6,522 nucleotides of DNA from Neobacillus cucumis (lineage in GTDB: Bacteria; Bacillota; Bacilli; Bacillales_B; DSM-18226). Shown here one piece after another: positions 5,607-6,522 of this stretch. The notes below the pieces were generated by a model. That model was not told the origin of the DNA, searched no databases, and saw nothing but the letters and a program-made list of their open reading frames with translations. The stretch is taken from assembly GCF_016107705.1 (NCBI RefSeq), contig NZ_JAEHGC010000033.1:1-6522 (forward strand). Direction: 5' to 3'. Each line of letters begins with the position of its first letter. Position 1 is the stretch's first letter. The position numbers were made by a program, and so were the translations under genes.

Positions 5607-5612
5607 ATTATA
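5607..5612 (-). promoter_or_regulatory. Candidate -10 element for the 31-aa gene
   Basis: The minus strand reads TATAAT here, about 28 bases before the start codon. No clear TTGACA-like -35 is visible at 16-18 bases; TTCACA is the closest, at 19. Confidence 0.45.
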
Positions 5613-5639
5613 CTATAAAATACCAATTTAATGTGAACA

Positions 5640-5673
5640 CTTATTCAACTATCCTGTCCGTTTGTTCCATAAG
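5640..5673 (-). repeat. Dispersed palindromic repeat copy after the YciI terminator
   Basis: On the minus strand this reads CTTATGGAACAAACGGACAG, then GATAGTTGAATAAG, with weakly complementary arms around a GGACAGG core. It starts immediately after the T run of the YciI terminator, matching the terminator-plus-repeat arrangement at 2505-2549 and 5318-5374. Confidence 0.6.
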
Positions 5674-5701
5674 AAAAAAGCATTCCTCATTAAAGGAATG
5701 C
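5674..5701 (-). terminator. Intrinsic terminator of the YciI-like gene
   Basis: On the minus strand GCATTCC (5701-5695) pairs with GGAATGC (5686-5680) around an eight-base loop, followed by six T. It begins about 15 bases past the YciI-like stop codon. Confidence 0.88.
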
Positions 5702-5715
5702 AAGGTTACGTTCTT

Positions 5716-6090
5716 TTACTCACTCTTTTCGAAATAGTGTACTGGCCTAATTTCTATCCTCCAGCCTAATTCCTCTCCAGCATCCAACTGTGTCGTCGGA
5801 TGTAAAGAAGCGATACGTATTGCTTCTTCCATATCATTTGCCTCTATTAGGAACACACTACCTATTCTCTCGTCGAACTCGACTAAAGCCTTGTCCGTTA
5901 CCTTGATATTCCCGTTCTCACGCTGTAAGGATTTGAATTCCGTTTCCACGCCAACATCCATCATCACTTGACCGCTCATATAAAATTTCTTAAGGTGGGG
6001 GCTACATTCGCTCATAATAGCTTCGATTTCACCTTTCGGGAGAACATTCATTTTCTCTGAACTAAAGAAACCAAAACACAAGAATTTCAT
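5716..6090 (-). CDS. YciI family (YCII-related) protein, 124 aa
   Basis: This is a small cytosolic ferredoxin-like-fold protein of the YCII-related family, whose general role is unknown; some members sit beside ECF sigma factors or act as small enzymes. The start MKFLCFGFFSSEKMNVLPKG, the central ...VFLIEANDMEEAIRIASLHP (about 79-98) with the family's A-x-x-HP element at 94-98, and the closing GWRIEIRPVHYFE are diagnostic. His97 and His32 are candidate functional residues. Length is normal for the family. The ATG at 6090 has AAAGGAG at seven bases. A repeat copy lies about 70 bases upstream and a terminator follows, so it looks monocistronic. No sigma-factor partner is in the window. Confidence 0.88.
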   Translation of the reverse strand: MKFLCFGFFSSEKMNVLPKGEIEAIMSECSPHLKKFYMSGQVMMDVGVETEFKSLQRENGNIKVTDKALVEFDERIGSVFLIEANDMEEAIRIASLHPTTQLDAGEELGWRIEIRPVHYFEKSE

Positions 6091-6160
6091 CTTTAATCTC
6101 CTTTTAATTGGATTTTTAGCTTATCAATAATTCTTGTACACTAAGAATTTCTACGAGTTT

Positions 6161-6218
6161 TAAATAATTCCTTCTTGAACTAAACTGCCAGTTAGTTTAA
6201 GTGAAACACTTCACAAAA
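6161..6218 (+). repeat. Dispersed palindromic repeat copy upstream of the YciI-like gene
   Basis: CTTGAACTAA (6174-6183 region) pairs with TTAGTTTAAG (6192-6201 region) around ACTGCCAG, one of the clearest hairpins of the family. A second stem, AAGTG...CACTT, follows. Read on the minus strand, the edge facing the gene carries CAAGAAGGAATTATT, as in the copies upstream of the 190-aa and VOC genes. Confidence 0.7.
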
Positions 6219-6252
6219 CAGTCTAGGAACAGTGTTCTTACTCGTCCTGTGT

Positions 6253-6283
6253 CCTCAGCAATTTTGCCTGTTTGTTGAATATG
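6253..6283 (+). repeat. Weak repeat-like copy
   Basis: CAATTTTGCCTGTTTGTTGA resembles the copy at 5640-5673 (ATCCTGTCCGTTTGTTCC). The similarity is short and the copy is degenerate, so it may be a remnant. Confidence 0.35.
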
Positions 6284-6522
6284 AAATATTCCCTTGATTT
6301 GAAAAAGCCTTTGCTTTAGTTAAAAAAGATTGTTTTGACGGGTTTATTCTATTTATTAGTACCTTTGTATTAGCCCCATTTTGTCAAGCAACCAAATTTC
6401 ATTATTGAATAAGCTTAATACCTCAAAAATTCTCAACCTTTCTTATTAAAATTTAATTGAATTCTATTCATGTATTAATCAACAGTCTGAATAATCATAA
6501 TAAATACAGTTACTTAAGTTAA

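Larger units (their letters stand above)
6091..6522. other. AT-rich region without a recognised gene
   Basis: No convincing coding frame or RNA gene is visible on either strand. The first part is the leader of the YciI-like gene. Two repeat-like copies lie at 6161-6218 and 6253-6283. A weak hairpin, AAAGC/GCTTT, lies near 6305-6322. A lone TTGACA on the minus strand near 6380 lacks a good -10 at the right spacing. The remainder to the end of the window shows nothing I can support. Confidence 0.55.

Noticed and set aside
4637..5701. Repeat copies read as a CRISPR array
   Set aside because: Copies are degenerate, irregularly spaced by hundreds of bases and tied to terminators; there are no uniform spacers and no cas genes.

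Overview
The window looks like chromosomal accessory DNA of a low-GC Bacillaceae bacterium (Bacillus or a close relative). The support is AT-rich sequence, strong purine-rich ribosome sites, several TTG starts and the protein families present; I cannot name the species. Most genes lie on the minus strand. The exceptions are a tyrosine recombinase and a small SHOCT protein.

Layout from left to right. Positions 36-431 (minus) encode a VOC/glyoxalase-fold protein with a terminator-like hairpin in its leader. Positions 560-2504 (minus) are a complete group II intron of about 1945 nt. Its ends can be placed from a domain V, a domain VI, a 5' GTGCG, a 3' AC and a 6-bp EBS1/IBS1 match. Its reverse transcriptase/maturase is split by a one-base frameshift just after the YADD box. 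Positions 2600-3617 (minus) hold a likely two-gene unit: an unrecognised 190-aa protein and a DUF5071-like gene cut by an in-frame TAG, closed by an intrinsic terminator. Positions 3789-4627 (plus) hold a XerC/D-like tyrosine recombinase broken by a one-base deletion exactly before its box I arginine. Positions 4972-5208 (plus) encode a SHOCT-domain small protein with a strong terminator. Positions 5483-5578 (minus) encode a 31-aa probable membrane protein. Positions 5716-6090 (minus) encode a YciI-like protein. The last 430 bases hold no gene I can support.

The unifying signal is a degenerate intergenic palindrome. Its core resembles TTGAACTAAC-CTGCCCC-GTTAGTTTAAG on the plus strand, in one orientation. 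I can see at least eight copies, several of them attached to intrinsic terminators. Others sit just upstream of minus-strand genes and share a GAAGAAGGA-(T/A)AATTAT edge. The intron interrupts one copy: joining its exons gives a sequence that matches the copy at 3673-3717 at about 28 of 35 positions without gaps. This gives a natural before/after comparison for the insertion and shows that the intron targeted, or happened to land in, a dispersed repeat next to a terminator.

Three genes (intron protein, DUF5071-like protein, recombinase) each carry a single inactivating change. That suggests a decaying accessory region, although sequencing error cannot be excluded for the two one-base indels.
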